DNA of 51,838 nt from CAYLUN01 sp964386865 (GTDB lineage Bacteria; Verrucomicrobiota; Kiritimatiellia; RFP12; UBA1067). Numbering within the stretch: the first letter of the stretch is position 1; each line of letters opens with the position of its first letter. The DNA lies in contig CAYLUN010000034.1 in the NCBI GenBank assembly GCA_964386865.1, positions 1-51,838 on the forward strand, given 5' to 3'. Positions 16,221-23,608 of the stretch are shown one piece after another. Position numbers and translations under genes: made by a program. The notes beneath the pieces are model-generated. The model did not search any database and was not told the origin of the DNA. It saw nothing but the letters and a program-made list of their open reading frames with translations.

Positions 16221-18767
16221 CTATTTATCACCCGCCAGCCGTTTGATGCGCGCGTCCACCTGCTTGACGACCTCAGGCTTGTCCGCCGCAGCGTGAGCCA
16301 CCTTCTCCAGCGCGGCGCGCGCGGCGCCAGACTGCTGCGGACGCACCGGCTTCTCCGTCATCCCCAGCACCGCCGCAATCGCCTCCTCCTTCACGTCCTG
16401 ATCGTCCACGTACGCCAAAGCCAGGCCGAGCGACTCCGCGTCGGCAATCTCGCGCAAAGTTCCCAACAGCAGGCGCTTCTCCTCCGCGCGCGTGATGAGC
16501 GGGGCCGCCTGCCTGCAGATGGCGATCCGCGCCTGTGCCGGCAGCTCGTTCTTCGAAGCCATGCCCATGTATCCGCGAAGGCTGACCAGCTTGTCAACCC
16601 GGTCAACCGCATTCGCCGCCCGCTCAAGCAACACCGGCGCGGCATCGGCCGTCTTCCACTCGCTAATGACGCGGATCGCTGCAGCCTGCACCGCTTTGTC
16701 GCCGTCGATGGCCGCGCACCGCACCGCTTCTAGAGCAGCGGGGCCGCCCGCCACGCGCAACGTCCGAAGCAGGACGGGCTTCACCTCGGCCCGCGACTGC
16801 GACAGCGCTACGCAGAGCAGGCGCACGCGCTCGCCCGCCTCTTCTTCCGCGCCCGAACACACCGAGCCGAGGGCTTTTTCAAAAGCTTCAAGCTCCTCCT
16901 GCTTGACGCTCGCAAGCACGCGCTCGAGCAAGAAGGGCAGCTCGGCTGTGCCGGCCAGGCTCCCGTACCCCTTAATGGCGGCCAAACGGACAGCCGCGTC
17001 CTGATCGGACGCGGCGGCGCGGAGCAGCGGCAGCGCCTTCATCAGTCGCCGCTGCGCGGCCACATCGATCAGCTTGACTCTCAGCGCGCCGCCTTGGCCG
17101 CCCAAAACACCAAGCACGGCAGCATCGACTTCCGTCCCAGGCAGGCTAACCAGGCTGCTCTCCGCCACCTGCGCAATTTCTTGCTCCGGGTCATTGAGCA
17201 GCCCGATCAAAACCGGCGCCGCAGACGCGTGGCCGATCTCCGCCACAGCCCGGATCGCTTCCAAGCGCGCGGCCTTCTCGCCCTGCCCGGCCACCCTGAG
17301 CAGCGCCGCCAACGCAGCCCCGTCACGCCGCTTCCCGAGCGTCTGGGCCAACAGGATCTGCCTGCCGACGGCGGCTTTGCCGAGCTCATCCGCGAGCGCC
17401 TTTGTGACACCGGGCTCCCGCATTTCAGCCGACACTCGCGCAGCGGTCAAGGCCCATCCGTAATCGTCGCCGCGCAGGGCTTCTAGCAGGAGGAGAAACC
17501 CGTCTTGCCGCCGCGCCAGAACCGCTCCTCGCCAGGCGCCGCACCGCACCGAATCCGGCGCTTGCGGCAACTGGCGAAGCGAGTCGTAAATCGCGAGGGC
17601 CTCGCTGGCGCGCCCGTCAGCGGCGAACGCTTCCGCACAGCGCAGCAGGCCGTCGCAAACCGCGTCCCGCACGCCTGCTTGCGAACGGCCGATCGCGCCC
17701 TGCAGGCCTGTGGCGGCTTCCGGCGTCGCGAGCTTGCCCAGCGCCAGCGCGGCCGCCCGCGCCACCTCGGAATCCGCATTGCTCAGCAAGCCGATGAGGG
17801 CCGCCACGGCTTGCGTGTCGCGCCGGACGCCCACGCTACCGACGACGCCAGCCAGCGGGCGGCCCTTTAGTGTGCCCAGCGCGTCGCGCAGGGCCCCGTC
17901 CACCTCAGGCCCGGGAATCGCCTGCATCCCGTAGCGCGCCAGATCCGCGAGCCCGTCATCCGCCAGCAGCGCGGCCAGCGCGGGCACGCACGCGGCGGTG
18001 CCGACGCGCGCCAGCTCCCGACAGGCCGCAGCCTTCGCCTGCACCTCGGCACCGGAGCCGAGGATCTCGAGGAGCGCCGCCTCGCGCCCCTGGCCCGCCG
18101 CCTCCAGCGGCTTCAGCACCAGATTCCGGAACTGCACCTTCATCGGCGGGCCGGGGTGCATCTGCAGGGCGATGACCCCCTTGGCGGCGGCGGTTTTCGT
18201 GTCGTTGTCCGTGAACTGGCACATCATCACGCCGTTGACGTCGAGCGTGATCTCAGGACCGCGGCACACGATGCGGTAGGCGTTCCACTCACCCTTTTTG
18301 AAGCCCTTCAGCAACTCGCCGGGGTCTCCCAGCAGGGCCTCCGTCTTCTTGCCGTCCGGCGCGACCGCTACCCGCTGGCCGCGCCCGGCTATCAGCCCCC
18401 GCTTGTGATGGTAGACGAACCCCACCAGCTTGCCGTCTCCGGTCATGTCCGCCTGATAGCCATACGTGTCCCACTCGGGACGGGTTTCAGACCGGAACTG
18501 GATCCCCGAGTTTGCCTGTTCGCTCAGCCTGAAGTCAGCCGTCAGCTCGAAGTTGTCGGGCTGCCCGCCCGCCCAGATGAGGTAGTTGCACGTCTTGCAG
18601 GGCTTCTCCGGCGTGCTTTGCGCGGTCAGCGCGCCGTCTTCGACCGTCCACCAGCCCGGCGCCCCATCCCAGCCCGCCAGATCCTTGCCGTTGAAGAGAC
18701 TCACCTCCTGCGCGGCAACGGCCCAGCCGCAGCACACGACAGCCAGCGCCAGAGTCACCTGCTTCAT
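16221..18767 (-). CDS. DUF1080 (3-keto-disaccharide hydrolase-like) domain fused to HEAT repeats
   Basis: The product is 848 residues. ATG 18767 has AGGGGG just upstream and begins a signal peptide (MKQVTLALAVVCCGWAVAA), so the longer frame upstream is discarded. Residues about 22-230 are a DUF1080 concanavalin-like domain, with FNGKDLAGWDG at the start and NSGIQFRSETRPEWDTYGYQ, both family hallmarks. From residue 240 to the end there are many HEAT units (VPALAALLADDGLADLARYG, APVLIGLLNDPEQEIAQVAE). DUF1080 proteins are secreted and linked to 3-keto-glycoside cleavage, and HEAT arrays usually mediate binding. The next gene, a Gfo/Idh/MocA oxidoreductase, is a plausible partner: one enzyme makes a 3-keto sugar and the other cleaves it. 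This pairing is inferred. Confidence 0.9.
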   Translation of the reverse strand: MKQVTLALAVVCCGWAVAAQEVSLFNGKDLAGWDGAPGWWTVEDGALTAQSTPEKPCKTCNYLIWAGGQPDNFELTADFRLSEQANSGIQFRSETRPEWDTYGYQADMTGDGKLVGFVYHHKRGLIAGRGQRVAVAPDGKKTEALLGDPGELLKGFKKGEWNAYRIVCRGPEITLDVNGVMMCQFTDNDTKTAAAKGVIALQMHPGPPMKVQFRNLVLKPLEAAGQGREAALLEILGSGAEVQAKAAACRELARVGTAACVPALAALLADDGLADLARYGMQAIPGPEVDGALRDALGTLKGRPLAGVVGSVGVRRDTQAVAALIGLLSNADSEVARAAALALGKLATPEAATGLQGAIGRSQAGVRDAVCDGLLRCAEAFAADGRASEALAIYDSLRQLPQAPDSVRCGAWRGAVLARRQDGFLLLLEALRGDDYGWALTAARVSAEMREPGVTKALADELGKAAVGRQILLAQTLGKRRDGAALAALLRVAGQGEKAARLEAIRAVAEIGHASAAPVLIGLLNDPEQEIAQVAESSLVSLPGTEVDAAVLGVLGGQGGALRVKLIDVAAQRRLMKALPLLRAAASDQDAAVRLAAIKGYGSLAGTAELPFLLERVLASVKQEELEAFEKALGSVCSGAEEEAGERVRLLCVALSQSRAEVKPVLLRTLRVAGGPAALEAVRCAAIDGDKAVQAAAIRVISEWKTADAAPVLLERAANAVDRVDKLVSLRGYMGMASKNELPAQARIAICRQAAPLITRAEEKRLLLGTLREIADAESLGLALAYVDDQDVKEEAIAAVLGMTEKPVRPQQSGAARAALEKVAHAAADKPEVVKQVDARIKRLAGDK

Positions 18768-18887
18768 AAAGCCCCCTTGTTTGTCCGCACCAAGAACGGT
18801 GTCGACATGATAGACCCTGCGCAAACCCGCGTCTTGTAAACCGCTGCGCAATATGTGTACGGAATCGGCGCCCTTCGCTGCTTGCGC

Positions 18888-20279
18888 TTACCGCCCTTTT
18901 CCCGCGCGGCGCCCGGTGGCTTTCGAGGTCGACGGCGGCGGCGCCCAGGCGGCGGGGCTCGGGCTCGCCACGGACAGCGGAATCTGGTCGCCAGCGGCTG
19001 CCATCTCGCGCTGCAGGAGCGCCATCAGCTCATTCACCTTGCCCGCGTGCTCCGGCTGGCCAGCGAGGTTGTTCAGCTCGCGCGGATCCGCCTCGAGGTC
19101 GAAGAGCTGCGTGCGATCCACCAGCGGGTAGCGGATCAGCTTCCAGCGGTCGTCGCGGACCGCGCGCTGGCAGTCACGGTAGCCGGTGTACAGCACCGCG
19201 CGGACCCGGGCTTGCTTGCCCTGAATGACCGGCAGCAGCGACTTCCCGTCTACGCCCGCTGGAACCTTTGCGCCCGCCACCTCGCAGAAGGTGGGAAAGA
19301 GATCCATCAGGTAGGCCAGCGCCTCGCTCCGTCCCTTGGGGATGCCGGGGCCGGCAACGATCAGGGGCACGTGCATGCCGCCGAACTCGTAGAGGTTCTG
19401 CTTGCCGAACAGGCCGTGCTCGCCGAGCGAGAGCCCGTTGTCGCCGGTGAACACGATGACCGTGCTGTCCCAGTCGCCGCGCGCCTTGAGCGCCGCGAAG
19501 ATGCGGCCGATGTGGTCGTCCAGCCCGGTGATGCAGGCGTAGTAGTCGGCGGTCTGGCGCAGCGTGTCCTCCGGCGTGCGGGGCCAGGGCGCAAGCTTCT
19601 CGTCGCGCACGGCCATCTCGCCGTTGTCGAACGGGTGCTGCGGCAGGAAGGCTGGCGAAAGGGCCAGCTTGGCCGGATCATAGAGCGCGCGGAACCGCGT
19701 CTCGGCCAACCGCGGGTCGTGCGGCACTGGAGGCGCCAGATACATGTAGAAGGGCTTCTCGCGGTTCCGAGCCCCCAGAAATTCGATCGCGCGATCCGCC
19801 ATCGCCCGGCTGGCGCTCGCCCGGCCGCCGGTCGCCTTGTCGTCGAGCGAAAGATTGGCCTCAAAGGCCTGAATGCCCGGCGGGAAGGCGTTGCCCGTCT
19901 TGCCGGCGTGGAACGTCTGGTAGCCGGCGGCCGCGATCACGCGCGGCAGGAACGTGGCCGGATCATCTGCGTTCGGCTGGGCGCCCGGCGCCCTCGGGAT
20001 GCGCTGCCACGAGCGCCCGGTCAGCAGCATCGTGCGGCTGGGCGTGCAGACCGCGCCGACCATCGAGCCCATCGTGTAGCAGCGGGTGAACACCATGCCG
20101 CGCTCGGCCAGCGCATCGAGGTTCGGCGTCTGCAGCGCCGGGCTGCCGAGCGCCCGCGCGCCGTCCGCCCGATGGTCGTCGGCGTTGATGTGCAGGATGT
20201 TCGGCGGCGCGGCGGAAGCCGCTGCCGCGACCCAGCAGCAGGCGATGAGCACGCGTTGAAACACCGATCGTCTGGTCAT
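18888..20279 (-). CDS. Secreted S1-family sulfatase
   Basis: The product is 463 residues with an N-terminal signal peptide (VLIACCWVAAAASA). The activation site is C78-T-P-S-R82 followed by TMLLTGR, so C78 should be converted to formylglycine. Metal-binding Asp34 and Asp35 are in NADDHRAD, and a second metal site is in FTGDNGLSLGEHGLFGK. The C-terminal subdomain is complete (LFDLEADPRELNNLAGQPEH). It hydrolyses sulfate esters, probably on a polysaccharide or glycoside, in the periplasm or outside. It lies 40 bp downstream of the SGNH esterase and 120 bp upstream of the DUF1080 gene. A maturase is needed, but none is in the window: the FGE-fold protein at 48231-49439 lacks the catalytic cysteines. 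The 28-residue tail is Pro/Ala/Lys-rich and disordered. Confidence 0.94.
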   Translation of the reverse strand: MTRRSVFQRVLIACCWVAAAASAAPPNILHINADDHRADGARALGSPALQTPNLDALAERGMVFTRCYTMGSMVGAVCTPSRTMLLTGRSWQRIPRAPGAQPNADDPATFLPRVIAAAGYQTFHAGKTGNAFPPGIQAFEANLSLDDKATGGRASASRAMADRAIEFLGARNREKPFYMYLAPPVPHDPRLAETRFRALYDPAKLALSPAFLPQHPFDNGEMAVRDEKLAPWPRTPEDTLRQTADYYACITGLDDHIGRIFAALKARGDWDSTVIVFTGDNGLSLGEHGLFGKQNLYEFGGMHVPLIVAGPGIPKGRSEALAYLMDLFPTFCEVAGAKVPAGVDGKSLLPVIQGKQARVRAVLYTGYRDCQRAVRDDRWKLIRYPLVDRTQLFDLEADPRELNNLAGQPEHAGKVNELMALLQREMAAAGDQIPLSVASPSPAAWAPPPSTSKATGRRAGKGR

Positions 20280-20319
20280 TGCGGAGCCTCCATTTTCGCC
20301 ATTTTTCCTGAAGGTCGGC

Positions 20320-21210
20320 TCACTTCTGCAAGTCGTCGATCTGGGCCTGCAGCTTCGCAGCCTCCGCCTCGGCCTGGCCGAGCGGCTGGGGCTCGACGGT
20401 TTTCTCGCGGGTGTAGCCGATGTGGCTCATCCACGCGGACGAGCGGAGCGCGCGCCGCTGCGCCACCAGCTTGTAGAGCGGGTCTGCCTTGATCGCGGAG
20501 ACGTCCTGCTCGGGCACGCGCACGCCTGCGCCCGCCAAGATTGTCCGGGCCATCAGCAAGTGGCCCTCCTCGCCGGGGTGGATTCGGTCTTTGGAGAAGA
20601 CCTCGGCCCGCCCCGCACGAACCTTGGCCATCGGCGTGTGCAAGTCGATCACCTGCGCGCCTGAAGTTTTGAGCGTCATCTCCCACGCCGCATAAGCGGT
20701 CAGAACCGCGTCGTAGTTGAAGCCGGGCTGGCCCGGCGGGAAGTCGTAAATCGGCGGCGTGATCAGGTAGATCTGCTTCACGCCGGCGGCCTGGCACTGG
20801 CTGATCAGCCGCTCGACGCCCTTTTTAAAAGCGCCGAAGCGCCCTTCGTCCAGCGGCTGGTAGATGCCGTCATTCATGCCGTAGCAGGCGAAGACGACCT
20901 CGGGCATGACCTTCTCCAGCAGCCGGCCGAGGCGCTCGAAGAGGCACGGCCGCGGAAATTTCCCGCCTGCGTGGCCCTCTTCGCTCAGCCCCGAGAGCGT
21001 CTCGCTGGAAAGCCCGAGCCCGTAGAGATCGAAGGCCTTCTGCGGATACTGCTTCTCCAAATAATACGCCATGAAACTCACGTAGCCGCCGCCCTGCGTG
21101 ATGCTGTCGCCGAGCACGGCGACCCGCCTGCCCGCCAGCACGTCGACGCCCTGCGCGCGGGCGGCGCAGGCGAGCGCCAAGAAAACAGCCACCGCCTTCA
21201 ACAGCTTCAT
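20320..21210 (-). CDS. Secreted SGNH/GDSL hydrolase
   Basis: The product is 296 residues. A signal peptide covers residues 1-19 (MKLLKAVAVFLALACAARA). The SGNH blocks are all present: block I GDSITQGGG with the Ser nucleophile, block III YGMND with the oxyanion Asn, and block V SKDRIHPGEEGH with the Asp/His pair. It is probably a carbohydrate esterase or acetyl esterase. The Shine-Dalgarno sequence is exceptional (AAGGAGGTGA) and contains the stop codon of the GH97 gene, so the two genes are coupled with only 3 nt between them. Position within the cluster suggests it removes acyl groups from the same glycan that the sulfatase desulfates. Confidence 0.92.
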   Translation of the reverse strand: MKLLKAVAVFLALACAARAQGVDVLAGRRVAVLGDSITQGGGYVSFMAYYLEKQYPQKAFDLYGLGLSSETLSGLSEEGHAGGKFPRPCLFERLGRLLEKVMPEVVFACYGMNDGIYQPLDEGRFGAFKKGVERLISQCQAAGVKQIYLITPPIYDFPPGQPGFNYDAVLTAYAAWEMTLKTSGAQVIDLHTPMAKVRAGRAEVFSKDRIHPGEEGHLLMARTILAGAGVRVPEQDVSAIKADPLYKLVAQRRALRSSAWMSHIGYTREKTVEPQPLGQAEAEAAKLQAQIDDLQK

Positions 21211-21213
21211 CCA

Positions 21214-23034
21214 TCACCTCCTTGCCTCGGTCAGCAGCACGCACGCGCCGCCGCCGGGCGCGAGCTTCACGCGGATCGCGTCGGCGCGCGTGACGGCGCG
21301 CTTCGCCGCCTTGTAGCTCTCCTTGTGCGTCCGGTAGTCCGAATCGTCGCCGTCCTCCAGCACGAGCGCCTCGTACGCGCCTGCGCCGAGGAAGGCGAGC
21401 GGGATGTCCAGCTCGCGCGGATCCTCGTTCGTCGCCGCGCCCACCAGCCACGCGCCGTCGGCCGCCTGGCGGGCCATCACGATGTGCTCGCCGATCGCGC
21501 CGCTGAGCGTCTGGCTCGCGCGCCACGGCTGCTTCTGGGCGGCGATGAACTGCAGCAGCTCGGGGTGCTTCCGGTAGTTCTCCGGGATGTCGGGGATAAC
21601 CGTCGCGCCCGAGAAGGTGATCAGCGTGCGCGCGGCCTCGCCCGCGAGGGTCGAGGGCACCGGCTGCGCCTGGTCCACGCGGCGGGCCTGCGTCAGGTCG
21701 GCGAGCCCGTTGTTCATGTCGATCGGGCCCGCGAGCATGTTGACGAACACGGTCGTCACGAAGGTCTTGGGCTGGAACACGCGGTGGGCGTCGAGCTGCG
21801 CGTGGCACAGCTCGCGCGTCACGGCGTTCGGCCACGTGCGCATCTGGCCGTAGGGGTGGACCGGCCCGTCATGGAAGTCGCAGAGCAGCCGGTTCTTCGC
21901 GCACAGCTCGGTGATCATGCGCGTGCGCTCGTTCTTCTCCTGCGGAGAGCCCTTCATGAACCCGTACTTGATGCCCGCCGCGCCCCACTCGCCGTAGGCC
22001 TTCAGCGTCTGGTCGATCGGGTAGCCCCGGCCCGCGACGTCGTTCAGGTAGAGCCAGACGCCGACGCCCTTCTCCTTGGCGTAGACGATCAGCTTCTTGG
22101 CGTCGCCCGCGTAGCCGCCCTTGGTCGGGTCGGACTCCTTGGCAAACTCCTTGCCGTACCAGTCGGCGTCGAGCACGAGGTAGCGGATGTTGTTCTCCGC
22201 CGCGAAGTCCACCATCCGCTTCCACGACGGGTACGACATCGCGTACGTGAAGCCGTCCACCTGCGCGCCGTTGATGCGCCAGTCCCACACCGCGACGCCC
22301 GGCTTGACCCACGAGAAGTCCATGCCCTCCGCAGGCGGCGGGTTCAGCAGCTCGACCAGGTGCGAGTCCACCAGCGCGCCGGGCGTCCGCCCGAAGAGCA
22401 GCACGCGCCACGCCTCGCTCGGCTTGGATGCGAGGCTGAAGGCGGTCTCGCCCTTCTTGGTCTGCAGCGCCAGGGGGTCGCCGCCGCCCAAGTCCGCCTC
22501 GAGCACCGCGAGATAGGCGTCGTCCGCGGCCTTGACCGTCATGGGCGGCAGGCGCTTGCCGTCGCCCTCCGAGAGCTTCTCCGGGCCGAGGTTGTGGTGC
22601 TCGCCGTTATAGTACCAAGCCGTGTAGTCGCCAGCGAACCGGAACTGGGTCAGCTCCGCGCCCGCGCCGCCGAGGCAGCGGAAGGCCACGCCGTCGTCGT
22701 ACGCCCGCGCCACGAGCCGGTAGGTCTTCAGGTCGAGCGTCACCTCGTTGAAGCGGTCGGGCACGTCGGCGCGCTTGCCCCAGACCGGCTTCCACACCGC
22801 GTCCGCCGCGCGCTTCGACGAGCCCGCCAGCGCCCCGCCCTCGCGGCCCACGGGCGAATCCTTGATCAGCTCGCGCCCGTCCGCGCGCAGCGTGTACGTG
22901 ACCGTCCCGCCGTCTCCGCACGCGAAGGCGAGCTGCACCTTTCCGTCCGGCGAGGCCACGCTCACCGGCTCCGCCGCCCAGGCCGACACGCCGCACGCCG
23001 CACAGATCGCCCAACAAGCAAATCTCATGTTCAT
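21214..23034 (-). CDS. Glycoside hydrolase family 97 (alpha-glucosidase/alpha-galactosidase family)
   Basis: The product is 606 residues with a signal peptide (CWAICAACGVSAWA). The GH97 N-terminal beta-sandwich starts at about residue 23. The TIM barrel starts near 240 with PGVAVWDWRINGAQVDGF, and a C-terminal beta domain follows. Residue 358 (GIKYGFM), where the retaining alpha-galactosidase branch has its nucleophile Asp, is Gly, as in inverting SusB-type enzymes. The SusB Glu base motif NAHE is represented by FHD with Asp389, and PENY with Glu485 matches the second SusB Glu. I aligned these from memory, so the branch is provisional. AAGGAGC 6 nt before ATG 23034 supports the start. It opens the cluster that continues through esterase, sulfatase, DUF1080 and oxidoreductase. 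Confidence 0.9.
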   Translation of the reverse strand: MNMRFACWAICAACGVSAWAAEPVSVASPDGKVQLAFACGDGGTVTYTLRADGRELIKDSPVGREGGALAGSSKRAADAVWKPVWGKRADVPDRFNEVTLDLKTYRLVARAYDDGVAFRCLGGAGAELTQFRFAGDYTAWYYNGEHHNLGPEKLSEGDGKRLPPMTVKAADDAYLAVLEADLGGGDPLALQTKKGETAFSLASKPSEAWRVLLFGRTPGALVDSHLVELLNPPPAEGMDFSWVKPGVAVWDWRINGAQVDGFTYAMSYPSWKRMVDFAAENNIRYLVLDADWYGKEFAKESDPTKGGYAGDAKKLIVYAKEKGVGVWLYLNDVAGRGYPIDQTLKAYGEWGAAGIKYGFMKGSPQEKNERTRMITELCAKNRLLCDFHDGPVHPYGQMRTWPNAVTRELCHAQLDAHRVFQPKTFVTTVFVNMLAGPIDMNNGLADLTQARRVDQAQPVPSTLAGEAARTLITFSGATVIPDIPENYRKHPELLQFIAAQKQPWRASQTLSGAIGEHIVMARQAADGAWLVGAATNEDPRELDIPLAFLGAGAYEALVLEDGDDSDYRTHKESYKAAKRAVTRADAIRVKLAPGGGACVLLTEARR

Positions 23035-23163
23035 ATCGAAGCTCCTTTATCACGTGCATGATTGCGCAAACCGTCCGCGAAATCAAGCGCGGACCGCGCC
23101 GGAAAGACCAGGGCGGCAAACGCGCGATTGGGTCGCATGTCCGTCTTATGCCTGTCGCTTGCG

Positions 23164-23253
23164 CCAGTACGGCCGGATCTACGAGACGGCCGAAAAGCGT
23201 GAGACAGACAACCGCCGCCGTTTTCGGCGGGCTCGTAGCGCCCGCCGTACTGG
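23164..23253. repeat. Long palindrome, 33-bp imperfect arms
   Basis: Left arm 23164-23196 and right arm 23221-23253 match at 28 of 33 positions around a 24-nt loop. The inner part carries CTACGAG, also seen in the hairpin at 2965-2987. It lies in the gene-poor stretch 23035-23608 between GH97 and GH35. That stretch otherwise holds only a doubtful 38-codon frame. Confidence 0.65.
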
Positions 23254-23359
23254 ATCCGGCAACCGAATCGCGCGGGCTCCCAAACGATGCGCCACAGCCG
23301 CTCACACCGTCATTTCGCGGTTTACCCGGCCGAGGAAAACGTGCTAGATTACAGGCATA

Positions 23360-23476
23360 ATGTCTGCCACATACGTACTCGCCGATGCGGACATCGCCGC
23401 CATGATCGGCGCGATGCAAGACAAGAACTTCATTGCTGTTCATTCGGATGACACGATCACGTGGCCGCCCCTGTAG
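23360..23476 (+). CDS. Possible 38-residue hypothetical protein
   Basis: A short frame starts at ATG 23360 and encodes 38 residues, beginning MSATYVLADADIAAMIGAMQ and ending in ITWPPL. A possible promoter lies just upstream (TTTACC, 18 nt, TAGATT at about 23345-23350), and CAGG 5 nt before the ATG is a weak ribosome-binding site. The peptide is amphipathic with no recognised motif. Base composition here is less GC-rich than the flanking genes. It could be a genuine small protein, the start of a decayed gene, or chance. I list it because it has a promoter-like signal on the plus strand in an otherwise empty region. Confidence 0.25.
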   Translation: MSATYVLADADIAAMIGAMQDKNFIAVHSDDTITWPPL

Positions 23477-23608
23477 AGCGCGCACCGCGCAGGGTGCTGC
23501 GCGGGCGCCCTTTATCCACACCTCGCGAAGTGTGAATAACGTATCATCTGGAACCCAAGCGCCTCCGCTGAGGATTCGAAGGAAGACTCCGCCCGTCGCC
23601 GCGCGGCG

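Noticed and set aside
20971..23061. 696-codon plus-strand frame opposite GH97
   Set aside because: Antisense artefact; the GH97 and SGNH motifs are on the other strand.
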